A stretch of DNA of 64,000 nucleotides from CAVPUA01 sp963708805. Its GTDB lineage: Bacteria > Actinomycetota > Actinomycetes > Mycobacteriales > Jatrophihabitantaceae. Position 1 is the first letter of the stretch, and each line of letters starts with the position of its first letter. Under the pieces are notes generated by a model that ran no database searches, had not been told where the DNA came from, and saw only the letters and a list, made by a program, of their open reading frames with translations. The position numbers and the translations under genes were made by a program. Location: the NCBI GenBank assembly GCA_963708805.1, contig CAVPUA010000001.1, forward strand, positions 62,001 to 126,000, given 5' to 3'. Shown here one piece after another: positions 51,210 through 61,664 of this stretch.

Positions 51210-51794
51210 TCAGCCTTCGGAGGCCGGCGGGATCGAGAACCCCTCGAGGTCGGGCAGCTCGTCCAGGGCCGCCTCGATCGGGTCGTCAGCCGGCTCGTCG
51301 AACGCGGCCTCGTCGAACGCGGACGGCTTGCGCTTGGCCGACGTCACCCGGGTCGAGGACGTTGCCTTGGCGGGTTTGGCGCGCTTTCCGGCCGCTTTGA
51401 CCGGTGCTTTGCTCGACTTGACCGCGTCTTTGCCCGACTTGGGCAGTGGCGCCGCCGGCGGGATGTCGGCCACGTCCGCGACCACCGCGAGCTCGGCGAC
51501 GAGCAGGTCGTCGTCGGGTTCGTCGTCGAACGGCGGGGGTACCGGGGGCTCGTCGTCGTCGAAACGGGCCCAGCTCGGCGGTTCGTCCGGAGCACCCCGC
51601 AGCTGGCTCAGGAACTCGTCGCCCTTCGCGGTGAGCGTCGCGTAGCGCTGCTGTGCGCGCAGGGACAGCTGCAGTGCGGTGCTGACGGCGAGCACCGGCA
51701 GTTCGAGGGCGCGATCGGGCAGGCTGCGTTCGCCGTCGACGACTGTGGCGACGAGTCCGAGGGCGGCCCGGACCGGACCTGGGAGTTGAGGCAT
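51210..51794 (-). CDS. Conserved actinobacterial protein upstream of xseA (Rv1109c-like)
   Basis: 194 residues from ATG 51794 (MPQLPGPVRAALGLVATVVD). Its first 65 residues (RSLPDRALELPVLAVSTALQ, RAQQRYATLTAKGDEFLSQL) are conserved; the remainder is acidic and Pro/Lys/Ala-rich low complexity. In mycobacteria the protein at this position beside xseA and ispH is annotated as lipid-droplet associated, which is where I place it. An upstream ATG at 51830 would extend into the ispH promoter and is less likely. It ends four bases before xseA. Confidence 0.72.
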   Translation of the reverse strand: MPQLPGPVRAALGLVATVVDGERSLPDRALELPVLAVSTALQLSLRAQQRYATLTAKGDEFLSQLRGAPDEPPSWARFDDDEPPVPPPFDDEPDDDLLVAELAVVADVADIPPAAPLPKSGKDAVKSSKAPVKAAGKRAKPAKATSSTRVTSAKRKPSAFDEAAFDEPADDPIEAALDELPDLEGFSIPPASEG

Positions 51795-51836
51795 ACGCCC
51801 AGCCTGCCTCATCCCGTCGATCCGTACCATCGTGGT

Positions 51837-52859
51837 ATGTCGTTGCCGCAGCCCGAGCCCTCACCGTCCACGGCTGTGTCCGCCCCCGGCGCGGTCGCCG
51901 CGTCGCCCAAGCGGGTGCTGCTGGCGACGCCGCGCGGCTACTGCGCAGGCGTCGATCGCGCCGTGCAGACCGTCGAGAACGCGCTGGACCTGTACGGCGC
52001 TCCTGTGTACGTCCGCAAGCAGATCGTCCACAACCTGCACGTCGTCCAGACGCTCGAGGCGCGAGGCGCGATCTTCGTCGAAGAGACCGACGAGGTGCCC
52101 GAGGGCGCGACGGTCGTCTTCTCGGCCCACGGCGTGGCGCCGGAGGTGCACGAAGAGGCGGCGGCCCGACGGTTGCGCACGATCGACGCCACCTGCCCGC
52201 TGGTGACGAAGGTGCACCAGGAGGCGCGGCGCTTCGCGGCGGACGACATGGACATTCTGCTGATCGGCCACGAGGGCCACGAGGAGGTCGTCGGCACCAG
52301 TGGCGAGGCGCCTGAGCACGTGCACCTCGTCGACGGCGTGGCCGGCGCGGCCGAGGTCGAGGTGCGCGATCCGTCGCGGGTCGTCTGGCTGTCGCAGACC
52401 ACGCTGTCGGTCGACGAGACGCTCGAGACGGTCGACGCGCTGCGCGAGCGGTTCCCGATGCTGCAGTCGCCGCCGTCCGACGACATCTGCTACGCGACGC
52501 AGAACCGGCAGGGCGCGGTGAAGGTGATCGCGCCCGACGTCGAGCTGTTCCTGGTCGTCGGCTCGTCGAACTCGTCGAACTCGGTGCGGATGGTCGAGGT
52601 CGCGTTGTCGGCGGGAGCCAAGGCGGCGCACCTGGTCGAGAACGTGGCCGCGATCGACGAGTCGTGGCTCGACGGCGTGGCCACGGTCGGGCTGTCTTCG
52701 GGCGCGTCCGTGCCCGAGATCCTGGTGCGCGAGGTGGCTGCGTGGCTGGCCGCGCGGGGCTACGGAGATCAGCAAGAGGTCACCCACACCGAGGAGCGGC
52801 TGACGTTCGCCCTGCCGCAGGAGTTGCGGCGTGATCTTCGGGCCGCCGCGCAGAAGTAG
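51837..52859 (+). CDS. ispH: 4-hydroxy-3-methylbut-2-enyl diphosphate reductase
   Basis: Intact, 340 residues. Final step of the MEP isoprenoid pathway, giving IPP and DMAPP. The three cluster cysteines lie in LATPRGYCAGVDRAVQTVEN, RTIDATCPLVTKVHQEA and DDICYATQNRQGAVK; SSNSSNSVRMVE binds the substrate, followed by GASVPEILVREV. ATG at 51837 gives a longer polar N-terminus (about 25 residues) as in other actinobacteria. It is divergent from the Rv1109c-like gene, 42 bases between starts, and ends 5 bases from the convergent DUF6542 gene. Confidence 0.96.
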   Translation: MSLPQPEPSPSTAVSAPGAVAASPKRVLLATPRGYCAGVDRAVQTVENALDLYGAPVYVRKQIVHNLHVVQTLEARGAIFVEETDEVPEGATVVFSAHGVAPEVHEEAAARRLRTIDATCPLVTKVHQEARRFAADDMDILLIGHEGHEEVVGTSGEAPEHVHLVDGVAGAAEVEVRDPSRVVWLSQTTLSVDETLETVDALRERFPMLQSPPSDDICYATQNRQGAVKVIAPDVELFLVVGSSNSSNSVRMVEVALSAGAKAAHLVENVAAIDESWLDGVATVGLSSGASVPEILVREVAAWLAARGYGDQQEVTHTEERLTFALPQELRRDLRAAAQK

Positions 52860-52864
52860 CGCTG

Positions 52865-53488
52865 CTACTTGCGGATGACCATCCGCACACCGGCGACGAT
52901 CAGCACGATCGCAGTGGCGCCGGCGATCGCGGGGAAGCCGTAGACCAGCCAGTTGGCGGCGGCGTCGACCAGCAGGGCGCGCTTGTTGCTCGAGCCGTGC
53001 AGGTGGACGTAGAGGTTTGCGGCCTGATCCGAGCGCGTAGACGATCGGCGGGGCGATGACGATCGGGAACATCGCGCTGCGGCGCACGATCAGGATCGCG
53101 ACCGCTGACGCGATGACCAGGCTGATGTTGAATCCGCCCTTGAGCGACGCGCCGCCGATGAGGTCGATGACGCCGCCGATGCCCGCGATCACCAGCAGGA
53201 CCAGCAATGCGGCCCAGCTCGCCACGCCGCGTTCGCGGGCGGCCGGGCGGCGACGGTCGGGTCCGTCGAACGGGATCTGCTGGACGCGTCGCTCGGCGTG
53301 CGCCGGTCGCTGGACGTCGACGTGCGTGGCCTGCGTCCAGTCGTCGGCGAGTCGTAGTCGGCCGCGTTGTAGCTGGCGTTGTAGTTGGCGTTGTGGCCGG
53401 CGTTGTAGTTGGCCGAAGAGTTCCATCCGGGGGACGAATCCCAGCCGCCCGATCCGGGGCCGACACCGTGGGGCGGAGCCTGGACCAC
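52865..53488 (-). CDS. DUF6542 membrane protein with Tyr/Asn/Ala-rich N-terminus
   Basis: About 207 residues, GTG at 53488 after AGGAG. The N-terminal part has short repeats (NYNAGHNANYNASYNAADYD). Three or four membrane helices follow: ASWAALLVLLVIAGIGGVID, NISLVIASAVAILIVRRSAM with PIVIAPPIVYALGSG, and LVYGFPAIAGATAIVLIVAG. Synteny beside ispH and the helix pattern fit DUF6542, a family of unknown function. Frame breaks near 53355 and 53030. The Tyr-rich repeats resemble disordered signalling tails. Confidence 0.72.
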
Positions 53489-53647
53489 GGTGGGACTCCT
53501 TTCGTCGACGCACACGAACCTGCGACAGCGTGACGTTCCGACGCAACGCCGGTTCGTCTGGACGGATCGAAGTCACCAGATTACCGGTCGCGCCTGCCCC
53601 AGAGCGGGCATGACCCTCCCGGAACTCTCAGAAATGCGTGGCCGTCT

Positions 53648-55014
53648 TCAGTTGCCCACAGCTTCGCCGGTGATGAGTTCGGCCTGGCCCGGGATCACCC
53701 GTTGCTTGGTCAGCGAGACCACCCGCTGGTCGGCGTATTCCGGCGCTTGGGTCGTACGGGGCGATTCGGTGACCTGGTCGGGGACCTTGAGCTCGGTGCC
53801 CGGTTCGACGACGCCGAGGTCGCCCATCTTGCGGGCGGTGACGAACACCCGACTCTCGAGCGAGGACACCGCGTTGTTGTACGAGCCGACCGCGCTGCCC
53901 AGCGCCCGGCCGAGCTTGTCGATGTGGCCGCCCATCGTCGAGAGCCGGGTGTAGAGGTCGCGGCCGAGCTTGTGCACCTCGGCCGCGTTGGCCGCCAGCG
54001 CCTCTTGCCGCCACGTGTAGGCGACCGTGCGCAGCAGGGCGATCAACGTGGATGGCGTGGCCAGCACGATGTTGCGTTCGAAGGCGCGCTCCATCAGCGA
54101 GGGGTCTTCACGCAACGCCGCGTCGAGGAACGCGTCGGCCGGGCACGAAGCAGACGACGAACTCCGGCGTCGGGTCGAAGCGTTGCCAGTAGGCCTTGGC
54201 CGAGAGCTGGTCGATGTGATCGCGCAGATGACGGGCATGCGCCTTGAGCCGCGCCGCCCGGGTGACGTCGTCCTTGGCCTCCATCGCCTCGAGGTAGCCG
54301 GCGAACGCGACCTTGGAGTCGACGACGACGTTCTTGCCGCCGACCAGCTTGACCACGAGGTCGGGGCGGACCCGGCCGTCTTCGCCCGAGACCGACTCCT
54401 GGGTGACGTAGTCGACGTGCTCGGTCATGCCCGCCGCCTCGACGGTGCGTTCGAGCTGCAGCTCGCCCCATCGGCCGCGGACCTGCGGGGCGCGCAGGGC
54501 GGTGACCAGCTGGGCCGTCTCGGTGCGCAGCTGCTCGGACGAGGTGCGCATGCCCAGTCAGGTTCTCGCGCAGCGCGGCGTCGGCCTCGCCGCGCAGGCG
54601 CTCGGATTCGGCCAGCTGCCGTTGCACGAGGTTCAGTGACTCGCGTAGCGGTTCGACCATCGTCTCGATCGCCTGCTGGCGCTTCTCGAGGTCGCCGTCG
54701 GCCACTGCTCGGGCGTGGGTAAGCTTCGAGTCGGCCTGGGCCTGGAGCGCCGCCGAGTTGCGGGCCAGCGCCTCGGCGGCCAGCGAACCGAACGTCTCAC
54801 GCAGCTGCACCTCGGTGCGCTGGGCGTTCTCGGCCCGCTCGGCGGCGGACGCGCGTTCGGCGTCGAGCACCGCCTGCAGCCGGGCGGCCTCGGTGAGGGC
54901 GGCCTGGGTGGCGGCGTCGGCGTGCCGCGAGGACGCGTCGGCCCGGCGGGCGGCCGCCAGCCAGCCCACCGCGAGCCCGGCGGCGAGCGTGACGAGTGCG
55001 ATCAGAACGTTCAT
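53648..55014 (-). CDS. rmuC: DNA recombination protein RmuC
   Basis: About 455 residues, start ATG at 55014 (MNVLIALVTLAAGLAVGWLA), a single N-terminal membrane helix. A long coiled coil follows (about 30-165: AALTEAARLQAVLDAERASA, LEKRQQAIETMVEPLRESLN). Then comes the nuclease-like core: RGRWGELQLERTVEAAGMTE, KNVVVDSKVAFAGYLEAMEA and NIVLATPSTLIALLRTVAY, and the C-terminal helices KLGRDLYTRLSTMGGHIDKL. RmuC limits inversion at repeats. Frame breaks near 54555 and 54142. Confidence 0.87.
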
Positions 55015-55087
55015 GAACCGATGCTGACACCGGCTTCCGACAATTTCTGGACCGACACGTGTGCCGCTGGCCCTAGACTTGCCGCAC

Positions 55088-56161
<1,074 letters not shown>

Positions 56162-56256
56162 CTGATCCGAGCAACTCAGAGGACCTGCCGGACCAATCGA
56201 TCAGCTACGCAGGCGCCCACAACGACGGCCAGCGGGCGATCGGGCAGTGGGCGGGT

Positions 56257-56937
56257 TCAGCTCGCGCGTCGGGCGGCGGAACGCCGGCGCGCGGCGTTCA
56301 GCCGCTTGAGGCCGTCCGGGCTCGCCAGTCCTCGTACGGTCACGTCGGCGAGATGACGAACGACATCTTCGGGCGTGTAGTCGGTGTTGCGGTGCCATCG
56401 GACGACCGAGTTGATCGATCCCAGGATCGACAGCGCGGCGAGTTTGACGTCCACGTCCGCGCGAACCGAATTCTTTTCCTCACCTTCACGAAGAAGGTTT
56501 TCGAATATCAACTCGTAATCTTCGTAAACTTGTCGGATAGAAGTCCGCATGGCCGGTGGAAGAACGTGGATTTCGTGCATCAGGCCGACTCGGTGAATGT
56601 TCTTGCGGTTGTACTCGATGTGGGCCACGATCGCGGTTTCGAGCCGCTCCAGCGGGTCGCCGGGCCCAGCCACGATGTCTCGGATGTTGTCCATACCCTC
56701 TGAGGTGCTGGCCCGGACGACCTCGAACAGCAGCTCGTCCTTGGACGCGATGTAGTAGTAGAGGCTGCCCTTGAGCATGTTCATGCGGGCGGCTATCTCG
56801 TTCAGCGAGGCGGCGCGGTAGCCCTTTTCGTAGAAGACGATCGCGGCGACGTCGAGCAGTTCGGCCCAGCGCTCTTCCCGCGGTTTGCGCTCGCCGCGAT
56901 ACCGCTTGGGGGAGCGCCCGATCGGCTGACTCGCCAC
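56257..56937 (-). CDS. TetR family transcriptional regulator (KstR2-like)
   Basis: Intact, 226 residues. The N-terminal HTH (about 25-75: ELLDVAAIVFYEKGYRAASL, NEIAARMNMLKGSLYYYIA, SKDELLFEVVR) is standard TetR. The C-terminal ligand domain contains RLETAIVAHIEYNRKNIHRV and LLREGEEKNSVRADVDVKLA, a pattern seen in regulators of CoA-linked catabolism such as KstR2, whose ligands are acyl-CoAs. A basic tail ends the protein. It is divergent from the ABC/acyl-CoA operon at 57163, with inverted repeats between, and therefore its likely repressor. Confidence 0.88.
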   Translation of the reverse strand: MASQPIGRSPKRYRGERKPREERWAELLDVAAIVFYEKGYRAASLNEIAARMNMLKGSLYYYIASKDELLFEVVRASTSEGMDNIRDIVAGPGDPLERLETAIVAHIEYNRKNIHRVGLMHEIHVLPPAMRTSIRQVYEDYELIFENLLREGEEKNSVRADVDVKLAALSILGSINSVVRWHRNTDYTPEDVVRHLADVTVRGLASPDGLKRLNAARRRSAARRAS

Positions 56938-57028
56938 GTGGTCCTCCTCGGACCGCCCTCTCGGGGCGGAAGGTGAACTCTAGCAAGGCTCACCGAGGAC
57001 CCGCGATCATCCCGTTTCTATCTGCGCA

Positions 57029-57082
57029 CCAACCGTTTGTTTGACAGAAATACAATCTGTCTACCAAACGAATGGTTGACAG
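57029..57082. promoter_or_regulatory. Inverted-repeat operator region of the TetR/transport operon
   Basis: CCAACCGTTTGTTTGACAG (57029-57047) and, on the opposite strand, CAACCATTCGTTTGGTAGAC (from 57079 back to about 57060) are imperfect inverses meeting around ACAGAAATACAATCTGT (57044-57060, itself a palindrome). Each half has the form CAACC.TT.GTTTG. The layout is that of a TetR operator between divergent genes. Confidence 0.6.
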
Positions 57083-57104
57083 CGTTCGACAGCGAATCTA
57101 GGGT
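57076..57104 (+). promoter_or_regulatory. Candidate promoter of the ABC/acyl-CoA operon
   Basis: TTGACA (57076-57081), 17-base spacer, TAGGGT (57099-57104, a TANNNT-type -10 common in actinobacteria). The -35 lies in the right arm of the inverted repeat, so a bound repressor would block it. The start codon follows about 59 bases later. A second TTGACA at 57041 lacks a good -10. Confidence 0.5.
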
Positions 57105-57162
57105 CGGCGCCCAGAGCCTGCGCCTGCATCCAACGCTCTTCTTCTCCTGGAACGGACCGCCA

Positions 57163-58323
57163 ATGACCGCGACCTCACTGCTTCGTCTCAGACCGCGCCT
57201 CGTCGCCACCCTTGCGGTGTGCGCGGTGATCGGTTCGGCCCTGACCGCCTGCTCGAGTTCAGGTGGCAGCAAGTCGACGTCGAGCGGTTCCTCGTCCGCG
57301 TCGAGTGGCGCCAGCGATTGCGTCTCGACCGCGACCGCCGCCGTGAAGACCTACACCGCTCCGCTCAAGCCGGAGTTCCCGACCGGCAAGATCGACATCA
57401 GCTCGGTCACGGGCAAGACGCTGTGGTTCATCTCGCCGACCCAGGCGACGGGCTATGTCGCCGCGGTCACCACCGCGTTCACCGCCGCGGCCACGGCGGC
57501 CGGCCTCAAGTCGCAGATCTTCAACGGCAACGCCAAGCCCGACTTGTACAACCAGGGCATCGAGCAGGCGATTGCCTCGCATGCGGCAGCGATCGTCATC
57601 TACGCGATCAACCCGTCGTTGGTGCCGAACGCGCTGGCCGACGCCAAGAAGGCGAACATCCCCGTCTTCGCCGATGCGACGGGTGTGCCGACACCGACCG
57701 ACGGCACGATCCGGGGGACGATCAGCGTCGACTTCGCCGCCGAAGGGACCCAACTGGCCAACTACGCGTTGATGACGACCGGCTGCAAGGTCAACGCCGC
57801 CGTCGCCTTCGACCCGAACCAGAAGGCCTTGACCTCGCAGGTCACCGCCATCAAGGCCCAGTTCGCCAAGGCCTGCCCCTCGACCTGCAAGGTCACCGAC
57901 CTGTCGATGAGCCTGGCCACGATGGCCACGTCCCTGCAGTCGCAGACCTCGTCACTGCTGCTGCGCGATCCGACGATCAACCTCGTGATCTCGACGTTCG
58001 ACTCGGCGGCGACGTACATGTCGCCGGCGGTCGCCACGGCCAATCTGAAGTTGATCGCCACCAACGGGCTGACCGCGAACCTCGACTCCGTCCGAACCGG
58101 TGGGACCCAGATCGCGGACGTGTCCTACCCGCCGGCCGAGTACAACGGCTGGATCCTCGTCGACCAGCTGCTGCGGGCGGCCACCAACCAGCCGCTGACC
58201 ACCACCACGTTGCCACTGCAGCTCTTCGACAAGTCGAACATCCCGGCGACCGACGACTTCGCCACGCTGTGGCCGAACGTCGTCGGCTACCAGAGCAAGT
58301 TCACGACGGCCTGGGGGCTCTGA
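57163..58323 (+). CDS. CUT2-type ABC importer substrate-binding lipoprotein
   Basis: Intact, 386 residues. Lipoprotein signal ending in GSALTAC, with Cys30 lipidated, then a Ser/Gly linker. The periplasmic-binding-protein type 1 fold is visible: TLWFISPTQATGYVAAVTTA, KPDLYNQGIEQAIASHAAAI, INPSLVPNALADAKKANIPV, and DPTINLVISTFDSAATYMSP in the second lobe. Relatives bind sugars or autoinducers, but here the genes downstream are for CoA-dependent catabolism, so the ligand may be a cyclic, aromatic or polyol compound. First gene of an operon, five bases before the ATPase gene. Confidence 0.87.
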   Translation: MTATSLLRLRPRLVATLAVCAVIGSALTACSSSGGSKSTSSGSSSASSGASDCVSTATAAVKTYTAPLKPEFPTGKIDISSVTGKTLWFISPTQATGYVAAVTTAFTAAATAAGLKSQIFNGNAKPDLYNQGIEQAIASHAAAIVIYAINPSLVPNALADAKKANIPVFADATGVPTPTDGTIRGTISVDFAAEGTQLANYALMTTGCKVNAAVAFDPNQKALTSQVTAIKAQFAKACPSTCKVTDLSMSLATMATSLQSQTSSLLLRDPTINLVISTFDSAATYMSPAVATANLKLIATNGLTANLDSVRTGGTQIADVSYPPAEYNGWILVDQLLRAATNQPLTTTTLPLQLFDKSNIPATDDFATLWPNVVGYQSKFTTAWGL

Positions 58324-58327
58324 GTCC

Positions 58328-59836
58328 ATGCCGCTCGCGCTCGAGCTCACCGGGCTGACGAAGTCGTTCGGCCCGGTGAAGGCCCTCACGGACGTGTCGT
58401 TCGATGTCCGGCCGGGCGAGGTGCACGGGCTGGTCGGTTCCAACGGCTCGGGCAAGTCGACGCTCGTCAAGATCCTCTCCGGCTATCACTCACCCAGTCG
58501 TGGTGGCCTCAAGGTCTGGGACGCCGACGTCGTCTTCCCGGTCTCGTCCTCGGATCTGCGCGGCATCGCGGTGATCCATCAGGATCTCGGCCTCGTCGAG
58601 CAGCTGTCGGTGACCGAGAACGTCGTCGCCAGCACGCGCTTCGGCACGAGCCGCGGTCGGCCGATCTCGTGGCGGCGGCAACGAGACCGCGTCCGTGACT
58701 TGCTGCGCGAACTCGACATCGACGTCGACCCGGCCGTCGACGTGGGGGAGCTGAGCCGGGGACAGCGCACGCTGGTGGCCGTCGCGCGAGCGATCTGCGA
58801 ACTGCGCGCGACCAGTGGCGAGCAGCACCTGCTGATCACCGACGAGCCCACGTCGGCCTTGTCGAACGCCGAGGCGACCGCGCTGTGGGATCTCTTGCGC
58901 CGGGTGACCGGCAACGGCGGCGCGGCGTTGTTCATCAGCCATCACCTCAACGAGGTGCTCGAGATGTGCGACCGCGTGACCGTCCTGCGCGACGGCCGCG
59001 TGGTGATCACCGAGGACTGCGCCGGGCTGACCGAGGCCGACCTGATCACGGCGATGGTCGGAGTCAGCGACGTCGGCGAGCTCGACACCACGACGCCGGG
59101 GACGGCCCAACGTCGCGACGAGGTCGTACTGAGCGCGGCCGGACTGAACGGCGCCGGCCTGCAGGACGTGAGCTTCGACGTCCACGCGGGTGAGGTGCTG
59201 GGCATCACCGGTCTGCTCGGCATGGGCCAGGAGCTGCTGCCCGAGGTGATCGCCGGGCTGCGGCCGGATGTGGCCGGCACCATCTCGGTGGACGGACGGC
59301 ACACGTCACCCGGTCATGCGCGCCGGGCCGGCATCGTGCTGGTTCCCGCTGAACGCCAGCGCGACGGACTCTGGCTCGACGGAACGGTGGCCGAGAACCT
59401 CGGCATAGTCCGCACGCGGTCCCTCGTCCGCGCCGGTGTCTACGCGCGCGGACGGGAACGCAGTCAGGCCGCCGAGTTGACCGAACGTTTCGACGTCCGG
59501 CCGCGCGACGTCCGCAAGCCGATCCGCAACCTCAGCGGCGGGAACCAGCAGAAGGTCCTGCTGGCCAAGTGGCTACAGCTCGATCCCCGCGTCGTTGTCC
59601 TGCACGAGCCGACCCAGGGCGTCGACGTCGCGGCCAAGCGCGACATCCACCGCCTGATCCGGGACTTCGCCGAGCGAACGCGCGCCGCGGTGTGCATCGT
59701 CTCGAGCGATCAGGACGAGGTGGCCGAGAACTGCGACCGGGTGCTGGTCGTGGCCCACGGCCGGATATCCGGCGAACTCCAACGAGGCGAACTGACGACG
59801 GAGAAATTCATGACCCTGGCCAGCGTGCCGCGATGA
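58328..59836 (+). CDS. CUT2-type ABC importer ATP-binding protein (two ABC domains)
   Basis: Intact, 502 residues with two fused ABC modules. First: GLVGSNGSGKSTLVKILSGY (Walker A), GELSRGQRTLVAVARAIC (signature), LLITDEPTSALSNAEATALW (Walker B). Second: a degenerate Walker A, GITGLLGMGQELLPEVIAGL, with LSGGNQQKVLLAKWL and VVLHEPTQGVDVAAK. The degenerate second P-loop is the mark of RbsA/MglA proteins. It drives uptake through the permease overlapping its end. Confidence 0.92.
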   Translation: MPLALELTGLTKSFGPVKALTDVSFDVRPGEVHGLVGSNGSGKSTLVKILSGYHSPSRGGLKVWDADVVFPVSSSDLRGIAVIHQDLGLVEQLSVTENVVASTRFGTSRGRPISWRRQRDRVRDLLRELDIDVDPAVDVGELSRGQRTLVAVARAICELRATSGEQHLLITDEPTSALSNAEATALWDLLRRVTGNGGAALFISHHLNEVLEMCDRVTVLRDGRVVITEDCAGLTEADLITAMVGVSDVGELDTTTPGTAQRRDEVVLSAAGLNGAGLQDVSFDVHAGEVLGITGLLGMGQELLPEVIAGLRPDVAGTISVDGRHTSPGHARRAGIVLVPAERQRDGLWLDGTVAENLGIVRTRSLVRAGVYARGRERSQAAELTERFDVRPRDVRKPIRNLSGGNQQKVLLAKWLQLDPRVVVLHEPTQGVDVAAKRDIHRLIRDFAERTRAAVCIVSSDQDEVAENCDRVLVVAHGRISGELQRGELTTEKFMTLASVPR

Positions 59837-60891
59837 GCACCGACACCGCGTTGCCCGAATCGAGCACTCCGGTCGCGCCGCGTACCGCCGGCCGCCAGAG
59901 CGTCGCGCGCGTTCTGCTCGAGAAGTTCGGCCTGGTCGGCGTCCTGGTCCTGATGATCGTGATCTTCGCGATCGCGCTGCCCCACACCTTCCCGACCCAG
60001 ACCAACCTGCGCATCACGCTGTCGGCCCAGTCGGTGACCTTGATGCTCGCGCTCGCGGTGACCCTTCCGCTGCGCGCGGGCGACTTCGATCTCTCGCTGA
60101 GCATGGTGATGGTCGGTTCGGCCGCGGTCATCGGCGAGCTGACCACCAAACATCACCTCGGATTGTTCCCGGCCATCGTCATCGCTCTGCTGGGATCGAT
60201 GCTCGTCGGCGCGGTGAACGCGATCTTGATCGTCGGGGTCGGTGTCGACTCCTTCATCGCGACCCTCGGGATGATGACCTTCCTCGGCGGCGCGATCAAC
60301 GGTTACACCGGTGGCCAGGCGATCAGCGGACTGCCCCACGGGCTGCGCACCATCGCCGACTCCGACTGGCTGTCGCTGCCGAGCATGGTCTTCATCGCGT
60401 GGATCTTCGCTGCGGTGCTCTGGTACGTCTACGAGTACACCCCGTTCGGCCGCAAGCTCCTCTTCACCGGGGGCAACCGCGATGCGGCCCGCCTGGCCGG
60501 GATCCGAGTCGCCCGAGTGCGCGCGACGGCGTTCATCGCCGCGGCGCTGATCAGCGGACTGGCCGGGATCCTGCTGGCCGGCGGGCTCGGTGCGGTCGAC
60601 CCGACGTCAGGCGGCGCCTACCTGCTCTCGCCCTATGCGGCCGCGTTCCTCGGCATGACGGTGATCCAGTTCCGGCGGTTCAACGTGATCGGCACCGTGG
60701 TGGGGGTCTACCTGCTGGCGGTCGGGGTGTCCGGGCTGCAGCTGCTGGGAGTTGCCTCCTGGGTCAGCGACGTCTTCAACGGGCTGGTCCTGGTCGCGGC
60801 CGTCACCGCGGCCACGCTGTTGCGGCGCACCTGGAGCCTGGCGCCACTGCGTCGGCTGGCCGCCATGCTCCGTCCGGGCCGCGGCGAATGA
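59833..60891 (+). CDS. CUT2-type ABC importer permease
   Basis: Intact, 352 residues, ATG at 59833 overlapping the ATPase stop by four bases. About ten membrane segments, including LVGVLVLMIVIFAIALPHTF, TLMLALAVTLPLRAGDFDLS, LFPAIVIALLGSMLVGAVNA and VDSFIATLGMMTFLGGAING, plus VGVYLLAVGVSGLQLLGVAS near the end. The TLPLRAGDFDLSLSMVMVGS motif corresponds to the VLxxGGIDLSVGS loop of RbsC-type permeases, with the glycines replaced. The gene ends overlapping the SDR gene (ATGA). Confidence 0.9.
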   Translation: MSTDTALPESSTPVAPRTAGRQSVARVLLEKFGLVGVLVLMIVIFAIALPHTFPTQTNLRITLSAQSVTLMLALAVTLPLRAGDFDLSLSMVMVGSAAVIGELTTKHHLGLFPAIVIALLGSMLVGAVNAILIVGVGVDSFIATLGMMTFLGGAINGYTGGQAISGLPHGLRTIADSDWLSLPSMVFIAWIFAAVLWYVYEYTPFGRKLLFTGGNRDAARLAGIRVARVRATAFIAAALISGLAGILLAGGLGAVDPTSGGAYLLSPYAAAFLGMTVIQFRRFNVIGTVVGVYLLAVGVSGLQLLGVASWVSDVFNGLVLVAAVTAATLLRRTWSLAPLRRLAAMLRPGRGE

Positions 60892-61664
60892 CAGGTCGAC
60901 TGGCCGACCGAACCGCCCTGATCACCGGCGCCGGATCCGGCATCGGACGCGCCGCCGCCGTCCTGTTCGCGGCCGAGGGCGCGAACGTGGTCGTCTGTGA
61001 TCGGGACGCCGCGGCCGGTGAGTCCGTGGCGGCTGAGCTCGGGACACCCGCGCTCGCCGTCCAGACCGACGTCACCTCGCTGGAGGACGTCGAACGGGCG
61101 GTCGCTCGCGCCGTCGAGACCTTCGGCGGATTGAACGTGCTGTACGCGAACGCCGGCATCGAAGGCGGCGGCCAGGCGCACTCGGTCGCGCCCGCCGACT
61201 GGCAGCGGGTGATCGACGTCAATCTGACCGGCGTCTGGCACTCGATCCGCGCCGCGCTCGGTCCGATGCTCGAAGCGGGCGCCGGCTCGATAATCACCCA
61301 GGCGAGCACGGCCGGCCTGGTCGGTGTGCCCGGACTCGCGCCGTACTCCGCGGCCAAGGGCGGCGTGATCAGCCTGACCCGTCAGGTCGCCGTCGAATAC
61401 GGCCGCTCGGGCATCCGCGCCAACACCCTCTGCCCCGGAACGGTGTGGACGCCGCTGGTCTCGCGCACGTACGAGGCCCGCGGGGGCGATGCCGTCTTCG
61501 GCAGCGAGCAGAAGATGGCCGAAGGGGCCGCCCGCGCCTATCCGTTGCGGCGGCTGGGCACGCCCGACGAGGTCGCCGCGGCCGCGCTCTTCCTCGCCAG
61601 TGACGAGGCGGCCTGGATCACCGGCGCCGTCTTCGCCACCGACGGTGGATACACGGCGCAATGA
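60888..61664 (+). CDS. Short-chain dehydrogenase/reductase
   Basis: Intact, 258 residues. Cofactor motif LITGAGSGIGRAAAVLFAAE, acidic NAD-preferring Asp in VVVCDRDAAAG, structural NAG in VLYANAGIEGGG, catalytic Ser in GSIITQASTAG, YxxxK in LAPYSAAKGGVI. It oxidises or reduces an alcohol/ketone of the imported substrate, probably as an early step. Both ends overlap neighbours by four bases (permease before, NTF2-like gene after), showing a compact operon. The exact substrate is not visible. Confidence 0.92.
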   Translation: MTGRLADRTALITGAGSGIGRAAAVLFAAEGANVVVCDRDAAAGESVAAELGTPALAVQTDVTSLEDVERAVARAVETFGGLNVLYANAGIEGGGQAHSVAPADWQRVIDVNLTGVWHSIRAALGPMLEAGAGSIITQASTAGLVGVPGLAPYSAAKGGVISLTRQVAVEYGRSGIRANTLCPGTVWTPLVSRTYEARGGDAVFGSEQKMAEGAARAYPLRRLGTPDEVAAAALFLASDEAAWITGAVFATDGGYTAQ